DNA from: an uncultured Acidiphilium sp.
GTDB lineage: Bacteria > Bacillota > Clostridia > Christensenellales > Borkfalkiaceae
Reading direction: 5' to 3'
Assembly (NCBI GenBank): GCA_902495325.1
Contig: CABUWK010000010.1
Coordinates: 1 to 64,000, forward strand
Length of the DNA stretch: 64,000 nucleotides
Shown piece by piece: positions 34,705-43,165 of this stretch (its first letter is position 1; each line of letters begins with the position of its first letter). Position numbers and translations under genes: made by a program. A model generated the notes under the pieces. The model was not told where the DNA came from. It saw only the letters and a program-made list of their open reading frames with translations, and did no database searches.

Positions 34705-35676
34705 GTGCGGAACGCCCTTCCCCGCGTTTTCGTCGCCGCGATCTCTCTTGCCGGCATTGCCTGGCTCGTCCTGAAACCGGACCTCTGCATTCCCGCGGCA
34801 AAAAAAGGGCTCCTTCTCTGGGCGGGAACCGTTCTGCCCGCCCTTCTTCCCTTTTTCTTTCTCACGTCGCTGCTCTCGTCCGCCGGCGTTGCGGAATTTC
34901 TTTCCCGCGGGGCAGACAAACCGATGAACGTTCTGTTCCGACAGAGCGGCGTTTCCTTTTTCGTCTTTTTAACGAGCGTCCTCTCCGGCTATCCCGTCGG
35001 CGCGAAACTGACCGCGGAACTGTGCAGAAAAGGGATCTTAAGCAGATCGGAAGGGACGAGAACGGCTTGCCTTTGCTCCACGTCCGGTCCGCTGTTCGTG
35101 ATCGGCAGCGTAGGCACTGCGCTGTTCGGAAACCGGAAGATCGGCGTCGCGATCTATGCCGCCCACCTTCTCGCAGCCCTCTGCTGCGGGCTTGTCTTTC
35201 GCTTTTACGGCGATCCGCCCGAAAGAAAAAACGCGCCCGACCGGGCGAAACGTTCGGCGAACGCCTTATACGACGCCGCGTATTCTTCCGTTTTGTCCGT
35301 CCTGCTCGTAGGCGGGTTCGTCTGTCTGTTTTATCTGCTTGCCGACGCTCTGCACGCGTCGGGCGTCCTTCGCCCCGCGGAAGGATTGTTTTCCCTTCTT
35401 TTCCGCGACCGGGGCGCGGGAGAAGCGTTCGCGGGCGGACTGATCGAATGCACGCGCGGATGCGCCGCGCTTGCCGCTTTGCCCCTTTCGCCCCTCACCG
35501 TATCCCTCGCAGCGGCGATCGTTTCGTCCGGCGGGGTGTCCGTCATCGCGCAGTCGCTGCTCTTTCTGAACGATTCCTGCTGCGACAGAAAACTGTTCCT
35601 TCTTTCGAAAGGGTTGCAGACCGCTCTTTCCTTCCCGATCTGTTATGCGATCGTTTCACTGTTTTCCGTCGCGTAG
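34705..35676 (+). CDS. ylbJ: YlbJ-like sporulation integral membrane protein (nucleoside-recognition/gate domain)
   Basis: About 323 residues with eight or so membrane helices. Signatures: WAGTVLPALLPFFFLTSLL, the gate motif SGYPVGAKLTAELCRKG, TSGPLFVIGSVG and SGGVSVIAQSLLFL. YlbJ-like proteins are needed for spore envelope assembly. The start is uncertain: the longest frame begins at 34597 or 34615 without a ribosome site; the GTG used has GAGGG 8 nt upstream and places the first helix near the N-terminus as in homologues. It implies that the organism, or a recent ancestor, forms spores. Confidence 0.8.
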   Translation: MRNALPRVFVAAISLAGIAWLVLKPDLCIPAAKKGLLLWAGTVLPALLPFFFLTSLLSSAGVAEFLSRGADKPMNVLFRQSGVSFFVFLTSVLSGYPVGAKLTAELCRKGILSRSEGTRTACLCSTSGPLFVIGSVGTALFGNRKIGVAIYAAHLLAALCCGLVFRFYGDPPERKNAPDRAKRSANALYDAAYSSVLSVLLVGGFVCLFYLLADALHASGVLRPAEGLFSLLFRDRGAGEAFAGGLIECTRGCAALAALPLSPLTVSLAAAIVSSGGVSVIAQSLLFLNDSCCDRKLFLLSKGLQTALSFPICYAIVSLFSVA

Positions 35677-35685
35677 CCGAAAGGA

Positions 35686-36147
35686 TCAGAGCAGATTTTT
35701 CACGCAGGAAGGAAGGTATGCGGAAACGTCTTTCCGGAAAGAAAGAAGTTCTCTCACCGCCGTGGAGCTGACGCGCATATTGCGGTCATTGCACGGAAGA
35801 TATACGGTGATCAGTTCCGGCATGAGTTCGGTGTTGAAAAAATTCATTTCGCTCTCGTAATCGTAATCTCTGCCGTTGCGAAGCCCCCGCACGTTGTAAA
35901 CGGCGCCTGCCTTTTTCATCAGGTCGACGAGCAGCCCGTCGTGCGAGCAGACCTTTACGTTCGGAAATTCCTTCGCGACGGCGTTTAAAAATTCCAGTCT
36001 CTTTTCCAGAGAAAACATCGTTTTTTTGTTCACGTTCACACATACGGCAACGATCACTTCGTCGAACAAAGCGGAAGCTTTTCCGATGATCTCTTCGTGT
36101 CCGACCGTCACGGGGTCGAACGTTCCCGCAAACACGCATTTTTTCAT
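35686..36147 (-). CDS. coaD: Phosphopantetheine adenylyltransferase
   Basis: Penultimate step of coenzyme A synthesis: 4'-phosphopantetheine plus ATP to dephospho-CoA. 153 residues with the nucleotidyltransferase site FAGTFDPVTVGHEEII, then YNVRGLRNGRDYDYE and the ISSTAVREL-like VSSTAVRELLSF. Overlaps rsmD by 4 nt (ATGA); the rsmD-coaD pair is a classical order. Confidence 0.96.
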   Translation of the reverse strand: MKKCVFAGTFDPVTVGHEEIIGKASALFDEVIVAVCVNVNKKTMFSLEKRLEFLNAVAKEFPNVKVCSHDGLLVDLMKKAGAVYNVRGLRNGRDYDYESEMNFFNTELMPELITVYLPCNDRNMRVSSTAVRELLSFRKDVSAYLPSCVKNLL

Positions 36148-36707
36148 AAACGTTCCTTTGCGGTGCCGTCGTTCTCTCCCGCCGCCTCGTAAAATTCAAA
36201 CACGGCGATGCCGTATTTTCTCGTATCCGTTCTCTTAAGCCCCGCGATCTCTTCTCCGTCGCGGTCTTCTTTATGTTCGTAAACGACCAGCCCGCCCTTC
36301 CCGAGAATGCCTTCTTCCGCAATCGCAGTGAGAACGTCCGTCGCGGAAACGTCGTACGGGGGATCGAGAAAGATCACGTCGAATTTCTCGCCGACGGAAG
36401 AAACGAAGGAAAGAGCGTCCGATTTCACGACGTACCCCGTTTCCTTCAGCGATGCGAGATTCTCTTTCGTCAGTTTCACGCTTTCCGTCGCATTGTCGAC
36501 AAAAGTTACTTTCGCCGCCCCGCGGGAGATCGCCTCGATGCCGATCGCGCCCGTTCCGCAGTATAAATCGAGAAAAGAACACCCCTCGAGACGGAAACGG
36601 ATGATATTGAAAAGAGCTTCTCTCGCCCGATCGGAAGTCGGACGGACGTCTCTGCCTTTGAATTCTTTTAAAATCCTGCTTCTGTGTTTTCCCGCAATGA
36701 TCCTCAA
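36144..36707 (-). CDS. rsmD: 16S rRNA (guanine966-N2)-methyltransferase
   Basis: SAM-dependent RNA methyltransferase. About 187 residues. Motifs: LRIIAGKHRSR N-terminus, RPTSDRAREALFNII, SAM site FLDLYCGTGAIGIEAISRGA and catalytic DPPY in VIFLDPPYDV. The start is a TTG with GAGGAAGAGG upstream; it overlaps the queH stop as TTGA, matching the 4-nt overlaps elsewhere in the operon. A longer frame exists but lies inside queH. Confidence 0.94.
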   Translation of the reverse strand: MRIIAGKHRSRILKEFKGRDVRPTSDRAREALFNIIRFRLEGCSFLDLYCGTGAIGIEAISRGAAKVTFVDNATESVKLTKENLASLKETGYVVKSDALSFVSSVGEKFDVIFLDPPYDVSATDVLTAIAEEGILGKGGLVVYEHKEDRDGEEIAGLKRTDTRKYGIAVFEFYEAAGENDGTAKERL

Positions 36708-37372
36708 CTTTCCTCTTCCTCCCCGGGAACGATATTCTGATATTTGGAATAAATGCACCCGCAATATCTCTGGCGGTACAATCCGTGTTCGGCGGACAAA
36801 GCGACCGAACGTTTATACCCGTCTTCCTTTTTGAAGTCGGAAGGAAGAAAAAGACTTCCGCCTTCCCGTTGCGACGCAAAACCGATCCCGTTGATGAGGG
36901 CGCAGTTTTTGTGCGGGCTGACGGTGAGCGTCGTCGCGTAATAATCGAATTTGTTTTCCGTAGCGACCTTTTCCGTTTCCTTCAGGCGGTACTCGAAACA
37001 CTTCGTGCAGCGTTCGCCGCCCTCTCTTGCTTTTTCCAGCCCCTCCGCAAGCTCAAAAAACTCGCGGGATCTGTACCGCCCTTCGATCAGGGGGATTTTA
37101 TCTCCGTAAGCTTCTTTCAGAAATCGCTTCTGTTCGTCGAGCCGGAGATGATATTCTTCGCTTTCGGTGATATTCGGATTAAAGAAAAACACCGTAATGA
37201 TAAAATGAGGGAAAAGTCTTTCGAGACACGCCGTGGAACAGGGTCCGCAGCAGCTGTGCAATAAAAGCGTCGGCTTTTTCTCTCCGAAAGAAGAGATCGT
37301 TTCCTTCATTTTTTCGTCATAATTGATTTTTTTATTCCCCGATCCGTCCGGGGTTTTCTTTTCGTTTGTCAT
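36704..37372 (-). CDS. queH: Epoxyqueuosine reductase QueH
   Basis: Iron-sulfur enzyme catalysing the last step of queuosine tRNA modification, the non-orthologous replacement for QueG. About 222 residues with the DUF208 cysteine pattern: LLHSCCGPCSTACLERL, ERCTKCFEYRL and RYCGCIYSKY, plus TTLTVSPHKN. ATG start with GGCGGAA upstream. It follows the sirtuin gene by 16 nt. Confidence 0.95.
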   Translation of the reverse strand: MTNEKKTPDGSGNKKINYDEKMKETISSFGEKKPTLLLHSCCGPCSTACLERLFPHFIITVFFFNPNITESEEYHLRLDEQKRFLKEAYGDKIPLIEGRYRSREFFELAEGLEKAREGGERCTKCFEYRLKETEKVATENKFDYYATTLTVSPHKNCALINGIGFASQREGGSLFLPSDFKKEDGYKRSVALSAEHGLYRQRYCGCIYSKYQNIVPGEEEES

Positions 37373-37388
37373 CGTTTTGTTTCCGCCG

Positions 37389-38147
37389 TTATTCTTTGCC
37401 CTGTGCAAGTTTGTTTTTCAGAGACGCGAACACCTTGCCGATGGGCGCGCGGATCGCGAGATCGGCTTCCTTGTCGAACGGCGTTTCCGCCAGATTGACG
37501 AGCACCGTTTTCCCTTTTGCGAACCGGACGAAACCCGCCGCCGGGTATACGTTCAGAGACGTTCCGCCCACGATCAGAAGATCGCATTCCGAAATTTCCT
37601 TCACGGCGGCTTCGATCGTCTCTCCGTCAAGGCTCTCTTCGTATAAAACGACGTCCGGCTTGATCACGCCGCCGCAACCGCAACGGGGAACGCCGCCCTT
37701 CTGTTTCAGCATGTCCGCAAGGGTAAATTTTCTGCCGCAGCGAAGGCAGGTGTTTCTGTGCACGCTGCCGTGAAGCTCGTAAACCCTTTTGCTGCCCGCC
37801 GCCTGATGCAGCCCGTCGATATTCTGCGTGATCACGGAAGAAATTTTCCCTTTTTTCTCCTCTTCCGCCAGAAACAGATGCGCCGCGTTCGGCTTTGCGT
37901 CCGTGTAAATCATTTTATCGAAATAAAACCGGAAAAATTCCTTCGGGTTTTCTTCAAAAAAAGTGTGAGATAAAATCACTTCGGGCGGAAAATCGTACTT
38001 TTGGCGATACAAACCGTCTTCCGAACGGAAATCGGGAATACCGCTTTCCGTCGATACGCCGGCGCCGCCGAAAAACACTACCCTTTCCGCGGTTTCGTAC
38101 AGTTCTTTCAGCCGGTCGATCTTCTCCGGCAATTCTTCGCAGGTCAT
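37389..38147 (-). CDS. cobB: NAD-dependent protein deacylase (sirtuin)
   Basis: A 252-residue Sir2 enzyme. Motifs: FGGAGVSTESGIPDFRS, ITQNIDGLHQAAGS, catalytic HGSVHRN, zinc tetrad CLRCGRKF...PRCGCGG, PDVVLYEE and GGTSLNVYPAAGFV. It removes acyl groups from lysines, producing nicotinamide and O-acyl-ADP-ribose. Co-transcribed after the MreB-like gene (14 nt gap). Confidence 0.95.
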   Translation of the reverse strand: MTCEELPEKIDRLKELYETAERVVFFGGAGVSTESGIPDFRSEDGLYRQKYDFPPEVILSHTFFEENPKEFFRFYFDKMIYTDAKPNAAHLFLAEEEKKGKISSVITQNIDGLHQAAGSKRVYELHGSVHRNTCLRCGRKFTLADMLKQKGGVPRCGCGGVIKPDVVLYEESLDGETIEAAVKEISECDLLIVGGTSLNVYPAAGFVRFAKGKTVLVNLAETPFDKEADLAIRAPIGKVFASLKNKLAQGKE

Positions 38148-38161
38148 TTTCGTCTCTCCGC

Positions 38162-39169
38162 TCAGCGTTTTTTCAGACGGACTTTTTTCAGAAGAGCGGG
38201 ATCGCCCGCCACGATGCCGCCGCCGAGCACGTTGACCATTTCCGGTTCTTCCGACATATTCGCGCGGATCGCCATTTTATCGCGGAAATAGTTATCCAGA
38301 CCGACGAACTTGCTTGTCCCGCCCGCGAAATACACCCCGGCGCGGCGGATCTCCGCGGAAACTTCCGCCGGAAGTTTTGCCATCACGAGCTCCACGATCT
38401 CGAAGATCTTATCGAAAAACATTCTCACGGGGACCATGACGTCCTGCACGCCGATCGAAACCGATCTCGGCTTGCCGGTCGAAACGTCCCGTCCGTTCAC
38501 AAGGGTACGCGTACCGTCGTTTTCGATAAAACTGCCGATCTGGATCTTGATCCTTTCGGCGGTAAGCGTGCCGATCTTCAGCCCGAAATATTCTTCCACA
38601 TAGTCGATGAGCATGGCGTCGATATTGCTGCCGCCCATGTTCACGTTTACGCCCGCGATCACCCCGTCGAGCGAAACGGCGGCGATGCTCGTCGTTCCGC
38701 CGCCCAGGTCGATGATGAAACACGGGGTCGATTCGCTGACGGGCACGCCGAGACCGAGCGCCGTGAGGATAGGCGATTCCACGTAATCGATGTGATAAAC
38801 GCCCGCGCCGTTCAGCACTTTCTCATATTTTCCGATCTCTTCGTTTTCCAGCCCGCACGGCACGGAAAGAAGAACGGAAGGGCGGGCGCCGAATTTACGG
38901 AGAGTGATTTTATTCAAAAAATTCTCCATCATGGCGGTTGCCATTTTTTCGTCCTCGATCTGCGCCTCGAACACGGGATAAACGACCTGCGTCATGTCCG
39001 CCGTTTTTCCGACCAGTTTTTTCGCTTCCGCGCCGACCGCTTTTATTTTCTTTTTTGTTCCCTCGGTATAAGCGACGGCGCTCGGTTCGCTTAACACGAC
39101 GCCCGCGCCGAGCTGATAAATGCAGGTATTGACCGACCCGAGATCCAGCGCTATCGTTTTTCCTCTCAT
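38162..39169 (-). CDS. MreB-like actin homologue
   Basis: A 335-residue actin-fold protein. Phosphate-1 loop LDLGSVNTCIY, phosphate-2 IIDLGGGTTSIAAVS, VNMGGSNIDAMLIDYVEE and adenosine motif VYFAGGTSKFVGLDNYF. The MreB/Mbl relationship is clear, but several stretches (the DMTQVVYPVFEAQIEDE region) are divergent and the usual mreC/mreD genes do not follow, so it may be a secondary paralogue. ATG overlaps the maf stop by 4 nt. Confidence 0.85.
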   Translation of the reverse strand: MRGKTIALDLGSVNTCIYQLGAGVVLSEPSAVAYTEGTKKKIKAVGAEAKKLVGKTADMTQVVYPVFEAQIEDEKMATAMMENFLNKITLRKFGARPSVLLSVPCGLENEEIGKYEKVLNGAGVYHIDYVESPILTALGLGVPVSESTPCFIIDLGGGTTSIAAVSLDGVIAGVNVNMGGSNIDAMLIDYVEEYFGLKIGTLTAERIKIQIGSFIENDGTRTLVNGRDVSTGKPRSVSIGVQDVMVPVRMFFDKIFEIVELVMAKLPAEVSAEIRRAGVYFAGGTSKFVGLDNYFRDKMAIRANMSEEPEMVNVLGGGIVAGDPALLKKVRLKKR

Positions 39170-39726
39170 TTCAGAAACTCCTTCAGTTCGGGATCGATCG
39201 CGGCGATCGGAAGCCCGACCACGTTATCGTAATCCCCTTCTATCCTTTCCGCAAGCCCGTATCCGTCCTGGATCCCGTATGCCCCCGCTTTGCCCATGCA
39301 AAGCCCGCTTTTTACGTATTCCGCTATTTTTTCGTCGTCGAGCTCCGCGAATTTCACCTTTGTGAGAACGTGTCCCGAAAGCCGCATATTGCGGGAGATC
39401 AGGCAATATCCCGTAACCACTTCGTGCTCTTTGCCGGAAAGCTTTTTCAGCATTTCCGTCGCTTCTTCTTCGTTCGCGGGCTTTCCGAGGATCTCGCCGT
39501 TTAAACACACCACGGTATCCGCGCCGAGAACGACGGCGTCTCCCCCCGTACGGGCGAAAACGTCCTCTGCCTTTCTGCATGCGAAACGCACGGCGATCTT
39601 CTTCGGATCGGCGTTCTTTTCGATCTTGCCTTCTTTGTCGCTGACTACGATTTCGAACTCATAGCCCGCCTTTTCGAGAATTTCTTTTCTGCGCGGCGAC
39701 GCGCTTGCCAGAATCAACTTTTTCAT
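39166..39726 (-). CDS. maf: Maf-family nucleoside triphosphate pyrophosphatase
   Basis: House-cleaning NTP pyrophosphatase, typically hydrolysing dTTP/UTP or modified nucleotides. 186 residues with LILASASPRRKEIL, VVLGADTVVCLNGEILGKP, EVVTGYCLI and AYGIQDGYG...IEGDYDNVVGLPI. First gene of a six-gene operon ending in coaD. The ATG lies 7 nt past the -10 box, suggesting a leaderless message. Confidence 0.95.
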   Translation of the reverse strand: MKKLILASASPRRKEILEKAGYEFEIVVSDKEGKIEKNADPKKIAVRFACRKAEDVFARTGGDAVVLGADTVVCLNGEILGKPANEEEATEMLKKLSGKEHEVVTGYCLISRNMRLSGHVLTKVKFAELDDEKIAEYVKSGLCMGKAGAYGIQDGYGLAERIEGDYDNVVGLPIAAIDPELKEFLK

Positions 39727-39733
39727 GATACCT

Positions 39734-39762
39734 ATTTTATCATGTTTTCTTTCTTTTGTAAA
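39734..39762 (-). promoter_or_regulatory. SigA promoter of the maf-coaD operon
   Basis: TTTACA and TAAAAT, 17-nt spacer; only seven bases separate the -10 box from the maf ATG. Confidence 0.75.
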
Positions 39763-39864
39763 GGCATTTCGGCGAAAAACATTTCCGGAAAATCAAAACG
39801 GAAACGAAATGCCGGCGCGTGTCGCGAGATCCCGCCTTCATATGGAAATTGCCGAAAAAGAAAA

Positions 39865-39887
39865 GGGTAACGGAATCTCCGCTACCC
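39865..39887 (-). terminator. Terminator of the 141-residue membrane-protein gene
   Basis: GGGTAGCGGA/TCCGTTACCC stem (one G-U pair) with a tiny loop, followed by TTTTCTTTTTC on the minus strand. Confidence 0.75.
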
Positions 39888-39930
39888 CGGTTTGTTTTCG
39901 TTTATCCGGTAATGATATTTTCCGGCTTCG

Positions 39931-40356
39931 TCAGACGTCCGGTCGATCGCCGGAAAACGGCTCCTTTTCTTCTTCGTTTTCCGAAGACCCGATATCGCGC
40001 ACGATCGGTTCCGGCTCGTTTTTTTCGTAAGTCTCCCGATCTTCCGCCTCCTCTTTTCTCCTTTCTTCCACAAACCGGTTTCCGCCGCAAAACAGGGAGA
40101 TCAGAATATGGATCGCAAGAACGATTCCGCCCGAGATCAGCAAAACTTTTCCCGCGCAACGGGACTCTCCCGGATCGGCAAGCAGAAAAGCCCCGGTCAC
40201 TGCGGCGAAAAAGGCGGACAGAAAAACCACGAAACAAAGGATCTTCAGAATGATCTCCGCCGGGCGGGATAATTTTTTATCCTCGATAAGGCTTTCCGCA
40301 AGATCGGAATACGCAAAGAGCATCGGCTCCAGAATTATCTGCAAAATAAGTTCCAT
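39931..40356 (-). CDS. Small two-helix membrane protein with an acidic tail
   Basis: 141 residues: N-terminal amphipathic segment, two helices (about 38-62 and 70-92: ILCFVVFLSAFFAAVTGAFLL and VLLISGGIVLAIHILISLF) and a strongly acidic cytosolic tail (EERRKEEAEDRETYEKNEPE). Own promoter and terminator, with GAGGTGG upstream of the ATG. No family recognised. Confidence 0.7.
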   Translation of the reverse strand: MELILQIILEPMLFAYSDLAESLIEDKKLSRPAEIILKILCFVVFLSAFFAAVTGAFLLADPGESRCAGKVLLISGGIVLAIHILISLFCGGNRFVEERRKEEAEDRETYEKNEPEPIVRDIGSSENEEEKEPFSGDRPDV

Positions 40357-40380
40357 AGGCTCGGTATACCACCTCTTTTG

Positions 40381-40409
40381 ATTTTATCACAATCGTTTTT
40401 CTTTGTCGA
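40381..40409 (-). promoter_or_regulatory. SigA promoter of the 141-residue membrane-protein gene
   Basis: TCGACA and TAAAAT with a 17-nt spacer, 25 nt upstream of the start codon. Confidence 0.7.
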
Positions 40410-40416
40410 CAAAAGC

Positions 40417-40436
40417 TCCGGAAATCGGATTCCGGA
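40417..40436 (-). terminator. Terminator of the dipeptidase gene
   Basis: TCCGGAA/TTCCGGA stem followed by GCTTTTG on the minus strand, 41 nt after the dipeptidase stop. Confidence 0.5.
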
Positions 40437-40476
40437 AGAAACGAAAGCCGCAACGCCACCCCTTATGCTTTTGACT

Positions 40477-41253
40477 TTATCTCATCCGCGAAGAGAGAAA
40501 CTCCGCCGCGTTCCCGAAAAAAACTTTGTCGATATCCGCCTGCGGCATACCGTGTTTTTTAAGCTCTTCGGCAAATACCGGAAACCAGGAATACCCGCAG
40601 CAGCCGTCCGGCAGAAAATCACAGCCGTAAAAATCCGTTCCGATCGCGAGAAACTCCCCGCCGAAACGATCGTAAAAGGAAAGCAGATGCCGCGCCGCCG
40701 TCTCCGCCGAAAATACTCTTCCGCTTGTCGAAAAATATCCGCATAGCGTAAAACCGACAAGGCATTTCCGATCCGTCAACGCCTTTAACTGCCAGTCTTT
40801 CAGATTTCGCGGATGGGGATAAAACGAATAAAACCCCGTGTGAGAATCGAGTACCGTATCGGCTGTCTCCATAACTTCGCGGAACCCCTTTTCTCCGAGG
40901 TGCGCCACGTCGACGGCAATTTTCTTTCTGTTTAAAAAGCGGATAAATTCTCTTCCGCGCGGGGTAAGCCCGCCGTCCTGCGGACACTTACAACCGCACG
41001 CAAGGGCGTTTTCTCCGTTCCACGTCAGTCCGACGTATACGGGAGACAGCGAAGCGAGTTTCTCTTCGCAAAGATCGGCATAACCCGCGTCTTCCAGCGC
41101 GACGAGCGGTTTGCCTTTCGCCAATGAAAAAGCGGCGGAAAAAGAGAGGTTGCCGCGGAATACCGCTTTCACGATCCTCTCGTCCCCGTCACCTTGTAAT
41201 TTTACGTCGTTGTTTGCCGTTAAAACGTCGCTGTGCAGATCGATGACCTTCAT
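40477..41253 (-). CDS. M19 family membrane-dipeptidase-like metallohydrolase
   Basis: About 258 residues of the amidohydrolase-fold renal dipeptidase family. Metal ligands: KVIDLHSDVLT at the N-terminus, VGLTWNGENALACG, DVAHLGEKGF, DSHTGFYSFYPHPRNL and IGTDFYGCDF. Shorter than typical M19 enzymes (about 310 or more). Start at the ATG with AGAGGAAA about 10 nt upstream; an in-frame extension of 36 codons has no ribosome site. It lies 118 nt after the cyclophilin gene. Confidence 0.88.
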   Translation of the reverse strand: MKVIDLHSDVLTANNDVKLQGDGDERIVKAVFRGNLSFSAAFSLAKGKPLVALEDAGYADLCEEKLASLSPVYVGLTWNGENALACGCKCPQDGGLTPRGREFIRFLNRKKIAVDVAHLGEKGFREVMETADTVLDSHTGFYSFYPHPRNLKDWQLKALTDRKCLVGFTLCGYFSTSGRVFSAETAARHLLSFYDRFGGEFLAIGTDFYGCDFLPDGCCGYSWFPVFAEELKKHGMPQADIDKVFFGNAAEFLSSRMR

Positions 41254-41371
41254 TCCGGTAATTTCCTCTCGGAATATCGTATGACGAAAGAAAAACTTTC
41301 GACACTGCCGCCCCGCGCCGTTGCCGCGAAAAAACCGAAGATCTTCCCCTGCCGAAAACAATGGTGCCGGC

Positions 41372-41896
41372 TTAATAATGCTCGGGTTCTTCGTATTCCT
41401 CGCCCGCCGTATCGACGGTAACTTCTTTGATGACCACGTCGGTAAGCGGCTTATCGTTATAATCCACGTTCACGTCCGCAATTTTATCGACGACTTCCAT
41501 ACCTTCGATCACCTTTCCGAACGCGGCGTACTGTCCGTCGAGATGAGGCGCGTCTTCATGCATGATGAAAAACTGCGAGCCGGCGCTGTTGGGCATCATA
41601 GAGCGCGCCATGGAAAGCACCCCGCGCGTATGCTTCAGATTGTTCGTCTTAAAACCGTTTTTCGCAAATTCCCCGCGAATGGTATAGCCGGGACCGCCCG
41701 TACCGTTCCCTTTGGGATCTCCCCCCTGGATCATAAATCCGCTGATCACGCGGTGAAAGGTAAGCCCGTTGTAAAATCCTTTCTTTACCAGGGAAATGAA
41801 ATTGTTTACCGTGTTCGGCGCGACGTCCGGATAAAGTTCCGCGTAAAACTTATCGCCGTCTGCCATTTCAAACGTTACGATGGGATTGTTATTCAT
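41372..41896 (-). CDS. Cyclophilin-type peptidyl-prolyl cis-trans isomerase
   Basis: 174-residue cytosolic isomerase. Core motifs: FISLVKKGFYNGLTFHRVISGFMIQGGDP, GPGYTIRGEF, GVLSMARSMMPNSAGSQFFI and YAAFGKVIEGMEVVDKIA; catalytic arginine in FHRV and the substrate-binding FFI are present. No signal peptide. ATG overlaps comEB by 4 nt. Confidence 0.95.
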   Translation of the reverse strand: MNNNPIVTFEMADGDKFYAELYPDVAPNTVNNFISLVKKGFYNGLTFHRVISGFMIQGGDPKGNGTGGPGYTIRGEFAKNGFKTNNLKHTRGVLSMARSMMPNSAGSQFFIMHEDAPHLDGQYAAFGKVIEGMEVVDKIADVNVDYNDKPLTDVVIKEVTVDTAGEEYEEPEHY

Positions 41897-42360
41897 AATG
41901 TATTCACTCCTTCGTCGTTCATCTGAACGACTTCGATATCTGCCTCTTTAAAAAGACGAATGGAAAACTCGTCCGGATAACCATATTTATACACGACCCG
42001 TTTAATTCCCGCATTGATGATCATTTTACAGCATATCACGCAGGGCTGATGCGTACAATACAGCGTACCGCCGTCTACCGAAACGCCGAGTTTCGCCGCC
42101 TGGGCGATCGCGTTCTGTTCCGCGTGGACGGCATAGCAAAGTTCGAGTTTCGTTCCGCTCGGAATATTCAGTTCTCTGCGAAGACAGGTTCCCCTCGTTT
42201 TACAACTTTCGATCCCGCTCGGCGCGCCGTTATAACCGGTCGTCATGATGCGTTTGTCCTTCACGATGACCGCGCCTACCTGACGGTTTTCCTGATAACA
42301 ACTCGACCACGAAGCAACGAGTTCCGCCATTTCCAGAAATCTTTTATCCCATTTATCCAT
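41893..42360 (-). CDS. comEB: dCMP deaminase (ComEB family)
   Basis: Zinc deaminase converting dCMP to dUMP for thymidylate supply. About 155 residues: QVGAVIVKDKRIMTTGYNGAPSG, catalytic CYAVHAEQNAIAQAA and zinc cysteines HQPCVICCKMIINAGI. Start at the ATG with AAGGAG 10 nt upstream. Promoter at 42407-42435. Confidence 0.94.
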   Translation of the reverse strand: MDKWDKRFLEMAELVASWSSCYQENRQVGAVIVKDKRIMTTGYNGAPSGIESCKTRGTCLRRELNIPSGTKLELCYAVHAEQNAIAQAAKLGVSVDGGTLYCTHQPCVICCKMIINAGIKRVVYKYGYPDEFSIRLFKEADIEVVQMNDEGVNTL

Positions 42361-42406
42361 AAAACGAGCTCTCCTTCGGACGAAACAAGAATTCCGCCTT
42401 GTTCTT

Positions 42407-42435
42407 ATCATACCATGTTTTTCCTCTTTTGTAAA
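42407..42435 (-). promoter_or_regulatory. SigA promoter of comEB
   Basis: TTTACA and TATGAT, 17-nt spacer. The roughly 310 nt between this promoter and the groES promoter hold no gene that I can support. Confidence 0.75.
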
Positions 42436-42748
42436 GAGTTTTTGTGAATTTTCACTTTCCCTCGGTGTTTTTTCGCTTTTCTGCGGCGATTTTTTTCGCT
42501 ATACGCCCCAAAGACCGGCGGAAAATTCCGGGCGGAAATTTTTGTCGCGGCGGAGGAAAATCTTTTTCCGCTTTGCTTTTTCGGTATCGCCGGAAAACAG
42601 CCGCGCAACGCTTATTATAAACGCTTAATATATAAAGTAATACCGGAAAACCAGCCGGCTCGGGAGAGTTTTCGGAAGAGATTGCGGATATTCACGAAAA
42701 CACACGAAAAAATCACGAAAAAAATTTAAAGAAAATGTTCGCAAACTA

Positions 42749-42776
42749 TTGACAAAACAAAAAAAACGGCTATAAT
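42749..42776 (+). promoter_or_regulatory. SigA promoter of groESL
   Basis: TTGACA and TATAAT, both perfect, with a 16-nt A-rich spacer. Confidence 0.92.
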
Positions 42777-42780
42777 AGTA

Positions 42781-42807
42781 TTAGCAGTCTGAGAGAAAGA
42801 CTGCTAA
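42781..42807 (+). promoter_or_regulatory. CIRCE-like HrcA operator
   Basis: TTAGCAGTC-N9-GACTGCTAA, a perfect 9-9-9 inverted repeat just downstream of the -10 box. The canonical half-site is TTAGCACTC; here one base differs, with the matching change in the other arm. HrcA repression at normal temperature is the expected role. Confidence 0.9.
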
Positions 42808-42847
42808 CAACAACCTGAAATTCAAAAAATCATGGAGGTATCACGAT

Positions 42848-43132
42848 ATGAAAATAAAACCGTTATTCGACAATATCGTCGTAAACGCATCGGAGAAAAA
42901 GGAAACCACGAAAAGCGGATTCATTCTGCCTTCCGCCTCGGCGGATAAGTACACCACTGCCAAAGTTACGGCAGTCGGTATGGGCGGCAACCTTTACGGA
43001 AAAGAAATCACCATGCAGGTAAAAGTCGGCGATACCGTGCTTTATCCCGCAGACGCAGGAACGAAAGTCAAGGTAGACGGCGAAGAAGTCACACTGATCC
43101 GTCAGTCGGACATTCTTGCGGTGATCGAATAA
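42848..43132 (+). CDS. groES: Co-chaperonin GroES
   Basis: 94-residue lid of the GroEL chamber. IKPLFDNIVV start, mobile-loop region ETTKSGFILPSASADK, VGDTVLYPADAGTKV and a final SDILAVIE. GGAGGT precedes the ATG. First gene of the heat-shock operon. Confidence 0.97.
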   Translation: MKIKPLFDNIVVNASEKKETTKSGFILPSASADKYTTAKVTAVGMGGNLYGKEITMQVKVGDTVLYPADAGTKVKVDGEEVTLIRQSDILAVIE

Positions 43133-43165
43133 TTTAAAATATTAAGAAAGGAGATCGGATTTATT

